Assembly (NCBI RefSeq): GCF_004208525.1
Contig: NZ_SGIT01000003.1
Location: forward strand, 415,354-479,353
DNA from: Sphingobacterium corticibacterium
GTDB taxonomy: Bacteria; Bacteroidota; Bacteroidia; Sphingobacteriales; Sphingobacteriaceae
Direction: 5' to 3'
Length of the DNA: 64,000 nucleotides
Shown here: positions 8,661 to 18,271 of the stretch, piece by piece
How the letters are laid out: each line of letters opens with the position of its first letter
Numbering within the stretch: the first letter of the stretch is position 1
The notes under the pieces: model-generated
The model's input: only the letters and a program-made list of their open reading frames with translations
Database searches by the model: none
What the model was told of the DNA's origin: nothing
Position numbers and translations under genes: made by a program

Positions 8661-9804
8661 AATTCTTTAATATTTTCAGATAGTGATTATATATATTTGT
8701 CGAATGATTCTGAGTTGTAAAGTTCGATTTTGCATATTTATATGCTTTTTTTACTTGCTTTACATAATACGAGGAACCATGCGTCATTACATCTCGCAGA
8801 GCCTGATCAAGTTCTTGGTTATCATTAAATAATATCCCTAAACCGCGGTTTGCAAGGATTTCCTGTGTACCTCCAGAATTCCTCCCGATAACCAAGCACT
8901 TATTGAACATTGCTTCAACTGTAATAAAGCCAAAACCTTCCTTATATGAAGGTACTATTAATGCAGAGGCTTGAGCCATTAGTTTATAGCGATCCGAACG
9001 ATACCCCAGAAATTTAATGCGATCTTCCAATTTATTTACTTTCACTAAATTCTTTAAGCTTTCTACATATTTCTTATCTCCTTCTCCAGCGATATAAAGT
9101 TCGTATTCCGGATCTGTATCAGAGGTTCGGACAAAGCTGTTAAGTAAATCTTCAATCCCCTTCGTTTTTAAAATGCGTCCTACATATAAAAGTTGCTTTT
9201 TCTTTTGTATATCGTGCGGAGTAAAATCTTCAGACATTACACCATCATAGATAACCTTTCCATATGCGTCATCCATATCAAAATAATTGAAAAGATCCTT
9301 TGATATTGAAATACAATGGGAATGTTGCAACTTAGAAGAAAACGACTGTTTTGATGGAAAAGGGAAATATCTATAATCTGCTATTTGATATTCTCTTATA
9401 TGCCAAACGTGGGGTATATTAAGCTTTCTGGCAATAACACTTCCCACATGAATTGGACCTACGTTCGTATGGATTATATCAGGAGAAACATCTTTTACGA
9501 GTTTAATCAATTCTCGTTCGCCTCTCATTCGCATTAAATTAAATATACGAGGTATAAATAAAACAATATCAAAAAGGCTTCTAATTTTAGGGTAAATAGC
9601 AAAGCCAAAATTATGTTGATAATTTTCGATTCCGTTTTTTTCTAACCATCTAACAAACTCGCCTTCTTTTCGATACACAACGATTGGTCGAACCGTATAG
9701 TTATCATGCAAATCATTTATTAAGTTTTTGAGTGCGATATTCGAACCATACATTTTTGTATCAAAAACTAAAAATAGAACTGTAAGTTGTCGATTAAGCT
9801 TCAT
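8647..9804 (-). CDS. Family 4 glycosyltransferase
   Basis: This 385-residue GT-B fold retaining glycosyltransferase starts at the ATG at 9804; a TTG just upstream is less likely. The N-terminal half has FDTKMYGSNIALKNLI, an acceptor-side glycine/serine loop in the usual place, and PDIIHTNVGPIHVGS. The C-terminal half has LLYVGRILKTKGIEDL, and EGFGFITVE carrying the conserved E-x7-E donor-binding pair near residue 300, then GRNSGGTQEIL. It overlaps the pyruvyltransferase gene by 11 bp upstream and the WbsX gene by 14 bp downstream. It acts in the cytoplasm on the undecaprenyl-linked repeat; the sugar is unknown. Confidence 0.92.
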   Translation of the reverse strand: MKLNRQLTVLFLVFDTKMYGSNIALKNLINDLHDNYTVRPIVVYRKEGEFVRWLEKNGIENYQHNFGFAIYPKIRSLFDIVLFIPRIFNLMRMRGERELIKLVKDVSPDIIHTNVGPIHVGSVIARKLNIPHVWHIREYQIADYRYFPFPSKQSFSSKLQHSHCISISKDLFNYFDMDDAYGKVIYDGVMSEDFTPHDIQKKKQLLYVGRILKTKGIEDLLNSFVRTSDTDPEYELYIAGEGDKKYVESLKNLVKVNKLEDRIKFLGYRSDRYKLMAQASALIVPSYKEGFGFITVEAMFNKCLVIGRNSGGTQEILANRGLGILFNDNQELDQALRDVMTHGSSYYVKQVKKAYKYAKSNFTTQNHSTNIYNHYLKILKNYEGY

Positions 9805-10927
9805 CAAATACGGCTTTTTTAAGAAAATCTCTAGAAAGATCTCGTTTTTTTGATATCAAAATATTTACTAAATTGTAATTTATCGGTTTCATTACTTGAT
9901 TTATCTGATATTCGGAAACATATCTATCCGAGAGCTGAAGATCCTCTAACATATCTAAAACCCTGTTCGCTTTTAACCCCATACTACTAGCACAGAATTC
10001 CTTATTGAATAAAATAGAAAAAGCAACGCCATGAAATGAAGAAGCAACAACAAACGACGAATTATAAATTAGTTGTAAGAATTCCAACGGTCCAGCAGTT
10101 TGTTGAAATCTATTTTTATCTCTAAATAATCTTATCGTGCCAACTATTTCTATCACCTTTAATCCTTTCTGCTCTGCGATCTTCTCAGCTAAATCGGTAA
10201 CTTGCTTATTCTCCAAAAGATTATACACTAAGAGATAAGGAGCTGTCTGCTTATCGTTAAGCAAACCGAAGCGCTTGACCCATGTTTCCTTATCCAACAG
10301 AAATATTGGGTCGAAAACATGTGTAAATTCCCTCTGACTAAACGTTTCCAAGAAGTCTTTAAGGCTTTTGTCTCTTATCGAGATTTCATTGAAATTACTC
10401 AGCTTTTGTATAAAATTATTTTTTGCCTCCTTGTTGTACAATATAGTTCCCATACTTCCAGCATAAGCTATTTTCTTTTCATGGGTAGTGAATGGATAAT
10501 CTCCATAATAGACATTATCAAAAGTAACACCTCCTTTATCCAAACTACGCCAAATCTGATCACTACCGTATATGTAGATATTACAGTTATTTATTATTTC
10601 CTCCCCCGTCTTAAAAGTCCTCGAGTCTTTAGGATAGTTTAATAAAAATTTGTTAATAAAATATTCAAAAGCAAGAAATCTTTTTTTAGTTAATCTCCAA
10701 GTAATGAGATATTTAACAAGATATTTCGCCTTACCAACAAACGACTTGTTCTTGAATCGAGAATCCCACATTTTATATTCTTTGCTATGGTATTCTGGCC
10801 AATAATCAACAATTATGACGGACACGTTACTTTCAATAAAAGCTTTCAAAGCAAATGCCTGAAGAACCGCGCCGTAATTATGTGCCCGATGGTATGTAAG
10901 TATACCTACCTTTACTTCTTTTTTCAT
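9794..10927 (-). CDS. Polysaccharide pyruvyl transferase family protein
   Basis: Members of this family add a pyruvate ketal from phosphoenolpyruvate to a sugar of a bacterial surface glycan, giving it negative charge. The 377 residues show the family start VGILTYHRAHNYGAVLQAF (7-25), YGSDQIWR near 120, and VVASSFHGVAFSILF near 290, with SFHG being the family hallmark. The gene overlaps the wzy-like gene by 50 bp and the GT4 gene by 11 bp. The F420-hydrogenase-beta-like gene two positions upstream is a frequent partner of this family in polysaccharide loci. The acceptor sugar cannot be deduced. Confidence 0.9.
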   Translation of the reverse strand: MKKEVKVGILTYHRAHNYGAVLQAFALKAFIESNVSVIIVDYWPEYHSKEYKMWDSRFKNKSFVGKAKYLVKYLITWRLTKKRFLAFEYFINKFLLNYPKDSRTFKTGEEIINNCNIYIYGSDQIWRSLDKGGVTFDNVYYGDYPFTTHEKKIAYAGSMGTILYNKEAKNNFIQKLSNFNEISIRDKSLKDFLETFSQREFTHVFDPIFLLDKETWVKRFGLLNDKQTAPYLLVYNLLENKQVTDLAEKIAEQKGLKVIEIVGTIRLFRDKNRFQQTAGPLEFLQLIYNSSFVVASSFHGVAFSILFNKEFCASSMGLKANRVLDMLEDLQLSDRYVSEYQINQVMKPINYNLVNILISKKRDLSRDFLKKAVFDEA

Positions 10928-12077
10928 ACATACTAAATAAATAACTTTTGTTTGCTAACTCGATATAATAGAATACAACCGATTGAATAACGAAATTCCC
11001 TGATCTAAAAAACTCTGCCGTTGTAAAAGAGATCAGCAAAAGAAATAAAAACCAAAAACCCAGAAATCTATTGTTCACTGATACTCTCTTTGATACGCAC
11101 ATAATACTGTACCAAATCATCATTAACACAGTTGGTATTCCAATTAACCAACTTATACTAAAAAGCCCAAAATCTACCCAAGTTAATCCACTATCTAATA
11201 GGATATTCATGTATTTTGAATAATTACCATTGTCATTAAGAGCTGGAATACCTGAACCAAAGACAAATTCCTTTGAATCTTTAAAATGTTCATTCAAGTA
11301 ATATTCAAGTTGAAGAACTCGAATATAATTATCATTTGACATATTATCAGTTTCCTGCCGTTCCTGCATAGCTTGGATCTTATCCTGAACAAAAGGCATT
11401 TGCGAGAAAAAACCACCTATTATTAAAAATCCGAGCAAGTATAAAGTCAATCTAAAATTGAAGCCCTTTATAGTAATCACCATAACAAAACTGATAATCA
11501 AAAGTGCAAGTAATACGGTTCTAAATCCCATTAGAATCATAACGCCCACACATGCCGACATTATCGCAAGATATTTTAGTTTTAGTCGATCAGTTACCAA
11601 TAATCTATTGAGACTTAAAAAGAAACCTAATGATACGATACCTTGGCCCGCAAGTCTTATACGAACATCATGACTAAAGTCTTCCTGTGCCCCCCTGAAT
11701 AAGACTGTTGGATAGATTATATATTGCAACAAATAACAAAAGCAAAATATGACTGTAAGCCACAAAATTGCATGATTCATTGTTTTTAGCGTAGGTTTAA
11801 AATAAATTAACAGGAAATAAAACAATAAATAAAAATATTGTGCGGACGATCGAAAAGTAAGAAATATACTCTGTCCTCTATAATAGTTACAAGAAATAAA
11901 ACTTAGAAACAAACATGCAAATACTAGGACTATAAATGGTCTAAAATAAGCATTCTGATCTCTCGTTAGCCAGACAAATGGTAAAAGAGATCCTAATAAA
12001 ATAGTATTATTAATATTCGTAGCACCAAAAAAGTTTGTATAAATTAATAACAAAAATACCACCCACCAATATTTCAT
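10878..12077 (-). CDS. Wzy-like O-antigen/exopolysaccharide polymerase
   Basis: The 399-residue protein is almost entirely hydrophobic, with about ten to twelve predicted membrane segments and one larger periplasmic loop around residues 215-300 (KIQAMQERQETDNMSNDNY... region). That topology is typical of Wzy polymerases, which join repeat units on undecaprenyl diphosphate at the periplasmic face. Sequence conservation in this class is very low, so the call rests on topology, on absence of any other polymerase in the operon, and on position next to the flippase section. It starts 1 bp after the F420-beta-like gene and its 3' end overlaps the pyruvyltransferase gene by 50 bp, unusually long for this operon. 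Confidence 0.8.
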   Translation of the reverse strand: MKYWWVVFLLLIYTNFFGATNINNTILLGSLLPFVWLTRDQNAYFRPFIVLVFACLFLSFISCNYYRGQSIFLTFRSSAQYFYLLFYFLLIYFKPTLKTMNHAILWLTVIFCFCYLLQYIIYPTVLFRGAQEDFSHDVRIRLAGQGIVSLGFFLSLNRLLVTDRLKLKYLAIMSACVGVMILMGFRTVLLALLIISFVMVITIKGFNFRLTLYLLGFLIIGGFFSQMPFVQDKIQAMQERQETDNMSNDNYIRVLQLEYYLNEHFKDSKEFVFGSGIPALNDNGNYSKYMNILLDSGLTWVDFGLFSISWLIGIPTVLMMIWYSIMCVSKRVSVNNRFLGFWFLFLLLISFTTAEFFRSGNFVIQSVVFYYIELANKSYLFSMYEKRSKGRYTYIPSGT

Positions 12078-12078
12078 A

Positions 12079-13365
12079 TCAATTATAATTATCCTTAAAT
12101 ATTCGAAACATAATCTTTCTTAGAATACCTTTTCTGTAATAAAATAATTTAAACACACCTAATTTCTCAGCGATGAACTTGACCTTATGACCAAATAAAA
12201 CATTCAGTTCAAGCTTTAGATTAATCTTATTGTTTATATGAAACCCTTCTTTTAAAAAAGGCGTCTTAATTCCGAGAATGTTATATAGCTTCATTCTCCC
12301 TCGTTGTCTATATTTCTTTGTCGAAATATTTCCCTTTTGCGATTTAATAACATTTTCTTCTGAAATATTTCCAACAGTGATGCCTTTCTCGCGTTCCATA
12401 TTATTTAATATCTCCGTCGCGTGGTTATTTCTAGTCATAACGATTGAAGTTGGTTCTTTTCCTTCATACTCTTTCAACCAAGCATCACCACAGGCAAAAT
12501 CTGCTAGTTCTGCCGTAGCATCTACACATAAATGACATCGCTTCAACTTTGAATATCCGGTTGTTTTTACATATTCTGGATAGGCAACATTCACTTTTTT
12601 GGCTTCCGATCTTATTTCCATAGATCCTGGCTGCCCACCACCTCTAAAGCGAAAAAAGTCAACATTTTGTGGTTTAATTCCATGCATTGAAATCAATCTT
12701 CTTAAATTATTAAAACTTTTAAACCCTCCACAAAAATTCCCAATGAAATATTTAATATTTAAATCGCATACACTATCTTGCATTTTTCGCAAACCAGCGA
12801 TCTGACATGGAGTACCAATAAATACATAGGATTCGTTAGAACGATTAGTTTTTAAATCTTCTATGAGTTCACTCAAATCTACCGGACAATATTTGGATCC
12901 TTGGGAGTCTAGTAATTCAACTAAATTATTACTTGCATAAGTTTTTGTTTGTACACCACGGTCTCCGTATGTGAATTTCGTAACAATAGCCTTATCTACG
13001 AGCTTCCTCTCAATTAAATATTGTGCTATAGCAATCATAATACCACTTGAGGATGCATTTTTTTGGTATAAAGACCCAACTCCACTAACTACTGCCAGTT
13101 GATCATAATGTCCCAAATCTAAGTGGAAATATGGTCCTAATTCATAATCTTTTGCACGAGAGTTAATATCATACCCCTTGCCGGGACAGATCTCAAAACC
13201 CGCTTTTGTATTGGGAGATAGCAAATCGAAATCTACTGGTACAATGTGTCCACAATTATTTTTATAGTCTATTTTAACAGCTGTATCTCGCTTATCTGGA
13301 TTAATGGTACACAAACCACATCCCAAACAAAGCCCTCCTTCTACAACATCTTTTAAATCTTTCAT
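12079..13365 (-). CDS. Coenzyme F420 hydrogenase/dehydrogenase beta-subunit-like protein
   Basis: The 428 residues contain the two domains seen in FrhB/FpoF-type beta subunits. An N-terminal cysteine cluster CLGCGLCTINP (14-24) looks able to bind an iron-sulfur cluster, FIGTPCQIAGLRKMQ lies near 180 and GNFCGGFKS near 208, and KRCHLCVDATAELADFACGD near 275-293 gives a further Cys group. Many Bacteroidota lack the F420 cofactor; homologues in polysaccharide loci occur next to pyruvyltransferases and flippases, with unknown substrate. A redox step on a sugar or nucleotide sugar is a reasonable inference. It follows wzx by 47 bp and is 1 bp from the wzy-like gene. Confidence 0.87.
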   Translation of the reverse strand: MKDLKDVVEGGLCLGCGLCTINPDKRDTAVKIDYKNNCGHIVPVDFDLLSPNTKAGFEICPGKGYDINSRAKDYELGPYFHLDLGHYDQLAVVSGVGSLYQKNASSSGIMIAIAQYLIERKLVDKAIVTKFTYGDRGVQTKTYASNNLVELLDSQGSKYCPVDLSELIEDLKTNRSNESYVFIGTPCQIAGLRKMQDSVCDLNIKYFIGNFCGGFKSFNNLRRLISMHGIKPQNVDFFRFRGGGQPGSMEIRSEAKKVNVAYPEYVKTTGYSKLKRCHLCVDATAELADFACGDAWLKEYEGKEPTSIVMTRNNHATEILNNMEREKGITVGNISEENVIKSQKGNISTKKYRQRGRMKLYNILGIKTPFLKEGFHINNKINLKLELNVLFGHKVKFIAEKLGVFKLFYYRKGILRKIMFRIFKDNYN

Positions 13366-13412
13366 CTTTAACCTTAGTTTAATTAAAACAAAATCTCTAA
13401 TTAATACTTGTG

Positions 13413-14951
13413 CTACCTCTTGATCAATGTCATTATTGCATTTACTTTATTACCTATAAAATTGACAACAAATCTTTTCTCATCCTTACTAAGCGCAAAA
13501 AGATAAACGGACAAGACCGAACTAGCCAATCCTACCAATGTGGTTACAAAAAAACGAAGTAATCCAGCCTGTATTTCCTGAATTACAAAAAGTGGAACAA
13601 TATATGACGGAACAAGTACTAACAGGATTGGAATTACGACCTGAAGAAAGTATCGTGTTATATTCAACGCGACCATTTTCCGCAACATCACTAACCGAAG
13701 TGCCATAGCTATGACAGAACCAACAATCGCTAAATAGAAAACAGATTGTGGGGGAAATCCTAACTTCAAGAACATGTAAGATATAGGGAGCACCAAAATC
13801 AATATTCCTCCAACTACCAATTGATATATCTTTATTTCTCCAGTTGCAAGAGCAGCAGTAGTTAAGGGGTAAGAAAGCGAATCAATTAAAGTTGCAACAA
13901 TGATTAAACGTGTAAACAACACCACATATTCTGGTACTTGTTTTAGCCAGACCTCAAGAACAAAATTAGTTTCAAGTAGCAAGGGTATGGACAACATAAA
14001 CATAAGAATAAAGCAGAATTTAGAAGTCTGAAAGACAAGCGCTAACATCTTATCTTTTTCTCCCGTTGCATAATATTTAGTAATCTGAGGACGGCTGGCT
14101 GTCATAAAATTTAACACAAACTGACTCATTGTACTATTGATCCTATATGCTATCGCTCGGGCAGTATTGACCGTTGGCCCAAAAAACAAGTTTAATATAA
14201 TATTAATACCATGATTATTGAATATACTAGCAATAGCTCCAAATAAATTCCATCCAGAATAACCAATAATTTCCTTAAAAAGTCTTTTATCCCAGTAAAA
14301 ATAGAACTTGCATTCGTGAAATCTGCGTAAACAATACATGCGATAAATCAACGTAATCAGGGTAGTAACCACAAACATCAATACAGCATACAACTTCAGC
14401 TTATCTAAAGAAAAGAGTACCAACAAGTAAACTATTAACAGCTTTAATACTGCCTCTATAATACTAACGTATGCATAGACCCTCATTCTTTCACGGGCAA
14501 TAATCACTGCATTATACGGAATGGTGATCATCGTCATCATAAAAGACAGAATAGAGAACTGATAGACCCATTGTACTGCTTCTAACCTATCCGCGGGAAT
14601 AATCATTTTGTTATTTAGAAACCACAAACCAATCGTCTCCGCTAAAATCAAAATCAGTACCGCAATAATTCCATAAATTATCATGGTCATACTAAAGGTC
14701 TTCCGCAAAGCGTCATGATTCTTACGCCCAAGCTCAAACGCAAAAAAACGTTGTGACGCAGATGACATCGTTCCGCTTAAAAACGAAAACATAATGACGA
14801 TTCCCCCCACGACATTGTACAAACCATAATCTACAACACCGAGTGTATCCAACACTACCCTTACAGTATACAAGGATACTCCCATCATTAAGAGCATCCT
14901 AAAGTACAGGAATAAGGTGTTTTTGGCAATCCTCTTGTTACTCGTTTCCAA
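13413..14951 (-). CDS. Wzx-type flippase (MOP superfamily polysaccharide transporter)
   Basis: This 512-residue protein has about 14 hydrophobic segments and the N-terminal RIAKNTLFLYFRMLLMM pattern common to Bacteroidota Wzx/RfbX proteins, followed by YTVRVVLDTLGVVDYG. It would move undecaprenyl-linked repeat units across the inner membrane. The start must be TTG at 14951: upstream in the same frame a stop appears after seven codons with no ATG between, and the next internal Met lies inside the first membrane helix. It begins 39 bp after the wzc gene. Confidence 0.9.
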   Translation of the reverse strand: METSNKRIAKNTLFLYFRMLLMMGVSLYTVRVVLDTLGVVDYGLYNVVGGIVIMFSFLSGTMSSASQRFFAFELGRKNHDALRKTFSMTMIIYGIIAVLILILAETIGLWFLNNKMIIPADRLEAVQWVYQFSILSFMMTMITIPYNAVIIARERMRVYAYVSIIEAVLKLLIVYLLVLFSLDKLKLYAVLMFVVTTLITLIYRMYCLRRFHECKFYFYWDKRLFKEIIGYSGWNLFGAIASIFNNHGINIILNLFFGPTVNTARAIAYRINSTMSQFVLNFMTASRPQITKYYATGEKDKMLALVFQTSKFCFILMFMLSIPLLLETNFVLEVWLKQVPEYVVLFTRLIIVATLIDSLSYPLTTAALATGEIKIYQLVVGGILILVLPISYMFLKLGFPPQSVFYLAIVGSVIAMALRLVMLRKMVALNITRYFLQVVIPILLVLVPSYIVPLFVIQEIQAGLLRFFVTTLVGLASSVLSVYLFALSKDEKRFVVNFIGNKVNAIMTLIKR

Positions 14952-14990
14952 TGTAAATGTTAATCTAGATATTTATTACTTTAAACTTGA

Positions 14991-17369
14991 TCAGTTCCTC
15001 TTCCTTATGTTCCACCATTTGCTTTTTCGTATGTTTCCATACTCGCCGTAGCCATAACCATAGCCGTAACCATAACCGTAACCGTAATTCTGGTAATAGC
15101 CTCCTCTCGCCTGGATATCGTTAATGATCAATTGTATCGGTTTGATTTTATTTTGTGTCACCAAATTACTTGGTATACGCAATTGTTCTTTATAGGTGTG
15201 TCCCTGCCGTACCAAGTACAGACAGATATCTGCATAGCGGGATAAGAGCTGTGCATCTGTCACCATCCCTACAGGAGGAGCGTCCATTAAAATATAGTCA
15301 TAGCGTTGCGTTAATGCCTCCATAAGTTCTGCTGCTCGTGGGTGAATCAACAATTCTGCTGGATTGGGAGGAATGGCTCCTGCCTGTACCAAATCTACAT
15401 TTTCGTGAACACCGGAGGACATGACAATTTCATCTACCTGCATTTCCGAACGAACAATGTAATGGGAGAAACCTTTACCTGCGGGAAGCCCCAATTTTGC
15501 AGTAATTGAGGGTTTCCGCAAATCTAGTTCCATCAACAGCACCTTCTTGTCCAAGAGTGCCAGTGAAACAGCGAGATTCAGTGCCACATAGGATTTCCCT
15601 TCTCCCGACATGGAGGACGTAAATAAAATGGTTTTCCCACCATTTAACGAAAACTCTAAATTCGTTCGCATAGCCCGAAACTGCTCTGCAATGGCCGAGC
15701 GCGAAGTTTTGGAAACAACGACCTGCTGTTCTTCATCGGAATGGGCAACCATACCTAAGACTGGAAGCTGTGTCCCCTTCTCGATATCTTCCAAACTACG
15801 CACACGAACATTTAATAAATCGCGCAGGTAGAAAACTGCTAACGGTATTGCTAAACCAATAAACACAAAAACTGCATAAATTACTTTCCGTCTTGGCGAG
15901 AAAGGTTTCTTCTCTGCTTTTGGCGAATCAATTACTTTGGAATTGGATACATTCGCTGTACGACCGATCGCTGTTTCCTCCCATTTTTCTTGTAGGAAAA
16001 TATACTGTGCTTGCTTGATTTGTTGTAGACGTGCCAAATCAATATAGCCACGTTCTATCGTCGGCACCTGCGTAATCTGAGAGGATACGCTATTTGCTAA
16101 TTCTTGTTGGCTTTGCTTCGCCAGTTCTAACTGACGACGTGTGGACGCTACATTGGCGATCATATCTTGACGTACGCCAGCAATCTGAGCTGTAATGTTT
16201 TGTACGAGCGGATTGTCTTCTGTATTAGCCAATAGCAAGCGCTCTCGTTGCAACACCAATTCGTTATATCGCTGGATCAACGCGTTAAACCCAACATCTT
16301 GAGGAATAACCGCTGAAGGTACGACACGGGGATGTTGTGTATCTTTTAAATAACTGGCTACCGCATCCACGGCAGCTAGTTGAGTTTCTACCTCTGCCAA
16401 TTTCTGCGTATAATCTGCTGAACTCTCGATGAGCACCCTACCTTGCTGCGATATATCTGCTAATTGATTTTGTCTCTTATATCCCGAAATGCGGTCTTCT
16501 ACACCGGCTAGCTCGTCGGTAATCTTGGAAAGGCGTGCATTGATAAAAGATAATGTCGAATCAGCGATAACATTCTTATCATGTAAATTGAGTTCAACAT
16601 ATTTATCAATCAAGGTGGTTAACATTTGTTCCCCTCGCTTTGGCAATTTATGTTCTAACGTTAAGTCGATTGTGGAAACATTTTTATTTGTCACCTCCAC
16701 CGTCAACGCTTCACCAAAATTTTCCACAACATCCCGTACCGGTGTTATCCGAAAGCCATAGCTTTCCTTCGTAGGTGGCATTTTTATTCGTTCAATTCGC
16801 AAAAGACCAGCTAATGGCAAACTAAACGGTTCATCCCACTGTACACGGAATAGGGTATCGGGACTTGATAACTCCGCAATATTTTCGTCTACGGGATTTA
16901 CATCTAAACTATACCCAAACGCAACTGAATCTGGATCGCTTAACAAGGTCACCAAAAAAGGTGTGGACATGACTGGCACATCATGTACTCTTCCCTGCTT
17001 GAAATAAGCGATATATGCCGTTTCAGCTAACACCATCTCTCTCATCAAATCTGCCGTTCGCAACACCTCCACCTCGTTATCTACGGAATTTTTCGTCCCC
17101 ATTAAACTGGACAAATCCCCTAAAGCCGAAGAAGACAACATACCGCTCCCTTTTTTATCATCAGAGACTAGTAACTTAGCATGAATTTTGTAGGCTGGAA
17201 CCGTATATCGTAAATACGCAAATGCAATCATTAAGCCGATAACCCCACACAAAACAAACCAATACCAGTTTGAAAGGATGCGACCAACGAAACGAAGCAG
17301 CTCTTTATTATCTGATTTCGGTTCTTCGAGATCGAACTCCTCGTCCCAATCTATATTTTTCTTACTCAT
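14991..17369 (-). CDS. wzc: Wzc-type polysaccharide co-polymerase and tyrosine autokinase
   Basis: The 792-residue protein combines an N-terminal Wzz domain (membrane helix around 33-53), a long periplasmic coiled-coil section (about 270-440), a second membrane helix near 498-518 and a cytoplasmic BY-kinase domain. Kinase motifs are Walker A in TSSMSGEGKSYVALNLA (about 585-600), Walker A' in LLMELDLRKP and Walker B in YILMDAPPVG. The tail holds a Tyr cluster, mostly a perfect run of seven Tyr-Gly pairs (762-775), the probable autophosphorylation sites. Such kinases cycle between phospho and dephospho states to control chain length; the cognate phosphatase is the CpsB-type gene upstream. It lies 36 bp after wza. 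Confidence 0.95.
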   Translation of the reverse strand: MSKKNIDWDEEFDLEEPKSDNKELLRFVGRILSNWYWFVLCGVIGLMIAFAYLRYTVPAYKIHAKLLVSDDKKGSGMLSSSALGDLSSLMGTKNSVDNEVEVLRTADLMREMVLAETAYIAYFKQGRVHDVPVMSTPFLVTLLSDPDSVAFGYSLDVNPVDENIAELSSPDTLFRVQWDEPFSLPLAGLLRIERIKMPPTKESYGFRITPVRDVVENFGEALTVEVTNKNVSTIDLTLEHKLPKRGEQMLTTLIDKYVELNLHDKNVIADSTLSFINARLSKITDELAGVEDRISGYKRQNQLADISQQGRVLIESSADYTQKLAEVETQLAAVDAVASYLKDTQHPRVVPSAVIPQDVGFNALIQRYNELVLQRERLLLANTEDNPLVQNITAQIAGVRQDMIANVASTRRQLELAKQSQQELANSVSSQITQVPTIERGYIDLARLQQIKQAQYIFLQEKWEETAIGRTANVSNSKVIDSPKAEKKPFSPRRKVIYAVFVFIGLAIPLAVFYLRDLLNVRVRSLEDIEKGTQLPVLGMVAHSDEEQQVVVSKTSRSAIAEQFRAMRTNLEFSLNGGKTILFTSSMSGEGKSYVALNLAVSLALLDKKVLLMELDLRKPSITAKLGLPAGKGFSHYIVRSEMQVDEIVMSSGVHENVDLVQAGAIPPNPAELLIHPRAAELMEALTQRYDYILMDAPPVGMVTDAQLLSRYADICLYLVRQGHTYKEQLRIPSNLVTQNKIKPIQLIINDIQARGGYYQNYGYGYGYGYGYGYGEYGNIRKSKWWNIRKRN
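15045..15086 (-). repeat. Hexanucleotide Tyr-Gly coding repeat in wzc tail
   Basis: Seven consecutive 6-bp units of the form TAYGGY encode residues 762-775 of Wzc as alternating Tyr and Gly. The third codon positions vary between C and T, so the repeat is perfect in protein but slightly degenerate in DNA. Because each unit is 6 bp, gain or loss would keep the frame and change the number of phosphorylatable tyrosines. Confidence 0.9.
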
Positions 17370-17405
17370 TTATTAAAGAATTATTACGTTTCAGTAGGTA
17401 TTGAA

Positions 17406-18212
17406 CTACAAGCGTGAGACAGCAATGATTAATACAGACAAAATAGAGCCGATAATAGCATAAGTCTGCGTTCTCGCCGCATTGTTTGCTGCTGCCTTCG
17501 CCTTGCCTGGCTCTATATAAATCACATCGTTCTGTCGCAAATAGAAATAAGGGGATTGCAACAGTTCGCTATCGTTCAGATTCAGCCGAACCAATTCTTT
17601 TTTTTCACCCTTTTCCCTAATCAATAATACGTTTTCGCGCTTACCGTAGATGGTCATATCACCGGCTAAACCTAATGCGTCAAAAACCGTTACTTTCTCG
17701 TTTGGCACCGTATAGGTCGCTGGACGGGTCACCTCGCCTAACACCGTGACTTTAAAATTCGCAAAGCGTACTTGCACGGTCGGATTTTTATAGTATTGAC
17801 TGGCTAACAACGTGATACGTTCCCGTGCTTGATAAGTGGTCAACCCTTTGACCTCCACCTTGCCAATCAAAGCCATATGGACGTAGCCGTCCTTATCTAC
17901 CAAAAATCCGGAAACCACCTGACTCCCTACATTCGTTGCGGAACTGGCACCTACGGCTTGTACTGCTACCGCTTGGTTGGCGACGGCAGCAGTAGATGGA
18001 TCCAAGGTCTGAATGGTTATACTTAATATATCATCAGATTGAATCACCGGCTCGGTAAAGGCTGCGGCTTGTTTAAGGATGTGGGTCGTATCGGCGGGAA
18101 GATCGTTGAAATATACGATTTTCTTGACCGAACAGCTGCTAATCAGCAACAACAACACGAGCGGGAAGAATCCCCATCGCGAAAAGGTTGGTCTTTTCAT
18201 TAATTTTTTCAT
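17406..18212 (-). CDS. wza: Wza-type polysaccharide export lipoprotein
   Basis: The 268-residue protein carries a lipoprotein signal with LLLLISSC ending in Cys27. It has a poly_export domain from about residue 50 to 140 (SDDILSITIQTLDPSTAA, VDKDGYVHMALIGKVEV) and a SLBB domain from about 150 to 230 (VTVLGEVTRPATYTVPNEK). A hydrophobic C-terminal helix (IGSILSVLIIAVSRL) matches the Wza outer-membrane pore helix. It forms the outer-membrane exit channel for the polymer and pairs with the Wzc protein encoded 36 bp downstream. The ATG at 18212 is preferred over an internal Met four codons later. Confidence 0.93.
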   Translation of the reverse strand: MKKLMKRPTFSRWGFFPLVLLLLISSCSVKKIVYFNDLPADTTHILKQAAAFTEPVIQSDDILSITIQTLDPSTAAVANQAVAVQAVGASSATNVGSQVVSGFLVDKDGYVHMALIGKVEVKGLTTYQARERITLLASQYYKNPTVQVRFANFKVTVLGEVTRPATYTVPNEKVTVFDALGLAGDMTIYGKRENVLLIREKGEKKELVRLNLNDSELLQSPYFYLRQNDVIYIEPGKAKAAANNAARTQTYAIIGSILSVLIIAVSRL

Positions 18213-18218
18213 TATTTA

Positions 18219-18262
18219 AACTTGTTGATTGTAGATTGTAGTTGTATTGTAGTTTGTTGTTG
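18219..18262 (-). repeat. Degenerate CTACAA repeats in the wza leader
   Basis: Between the CpsB-type gene and wza, the minus strand carries CTACAAT three times plus related ACAAC and CAACAAG units in about 44 bp. The 13-mer CTACAATCTACAA also occurs at the start of the operon leader (about 23340-23353, minus strand). Function unknown; it may be a protein or RNA-binding leader element or simple low-complexity drift. Confidence 0.5.
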
Positions 18263-18271
18263 TGTTTATTT

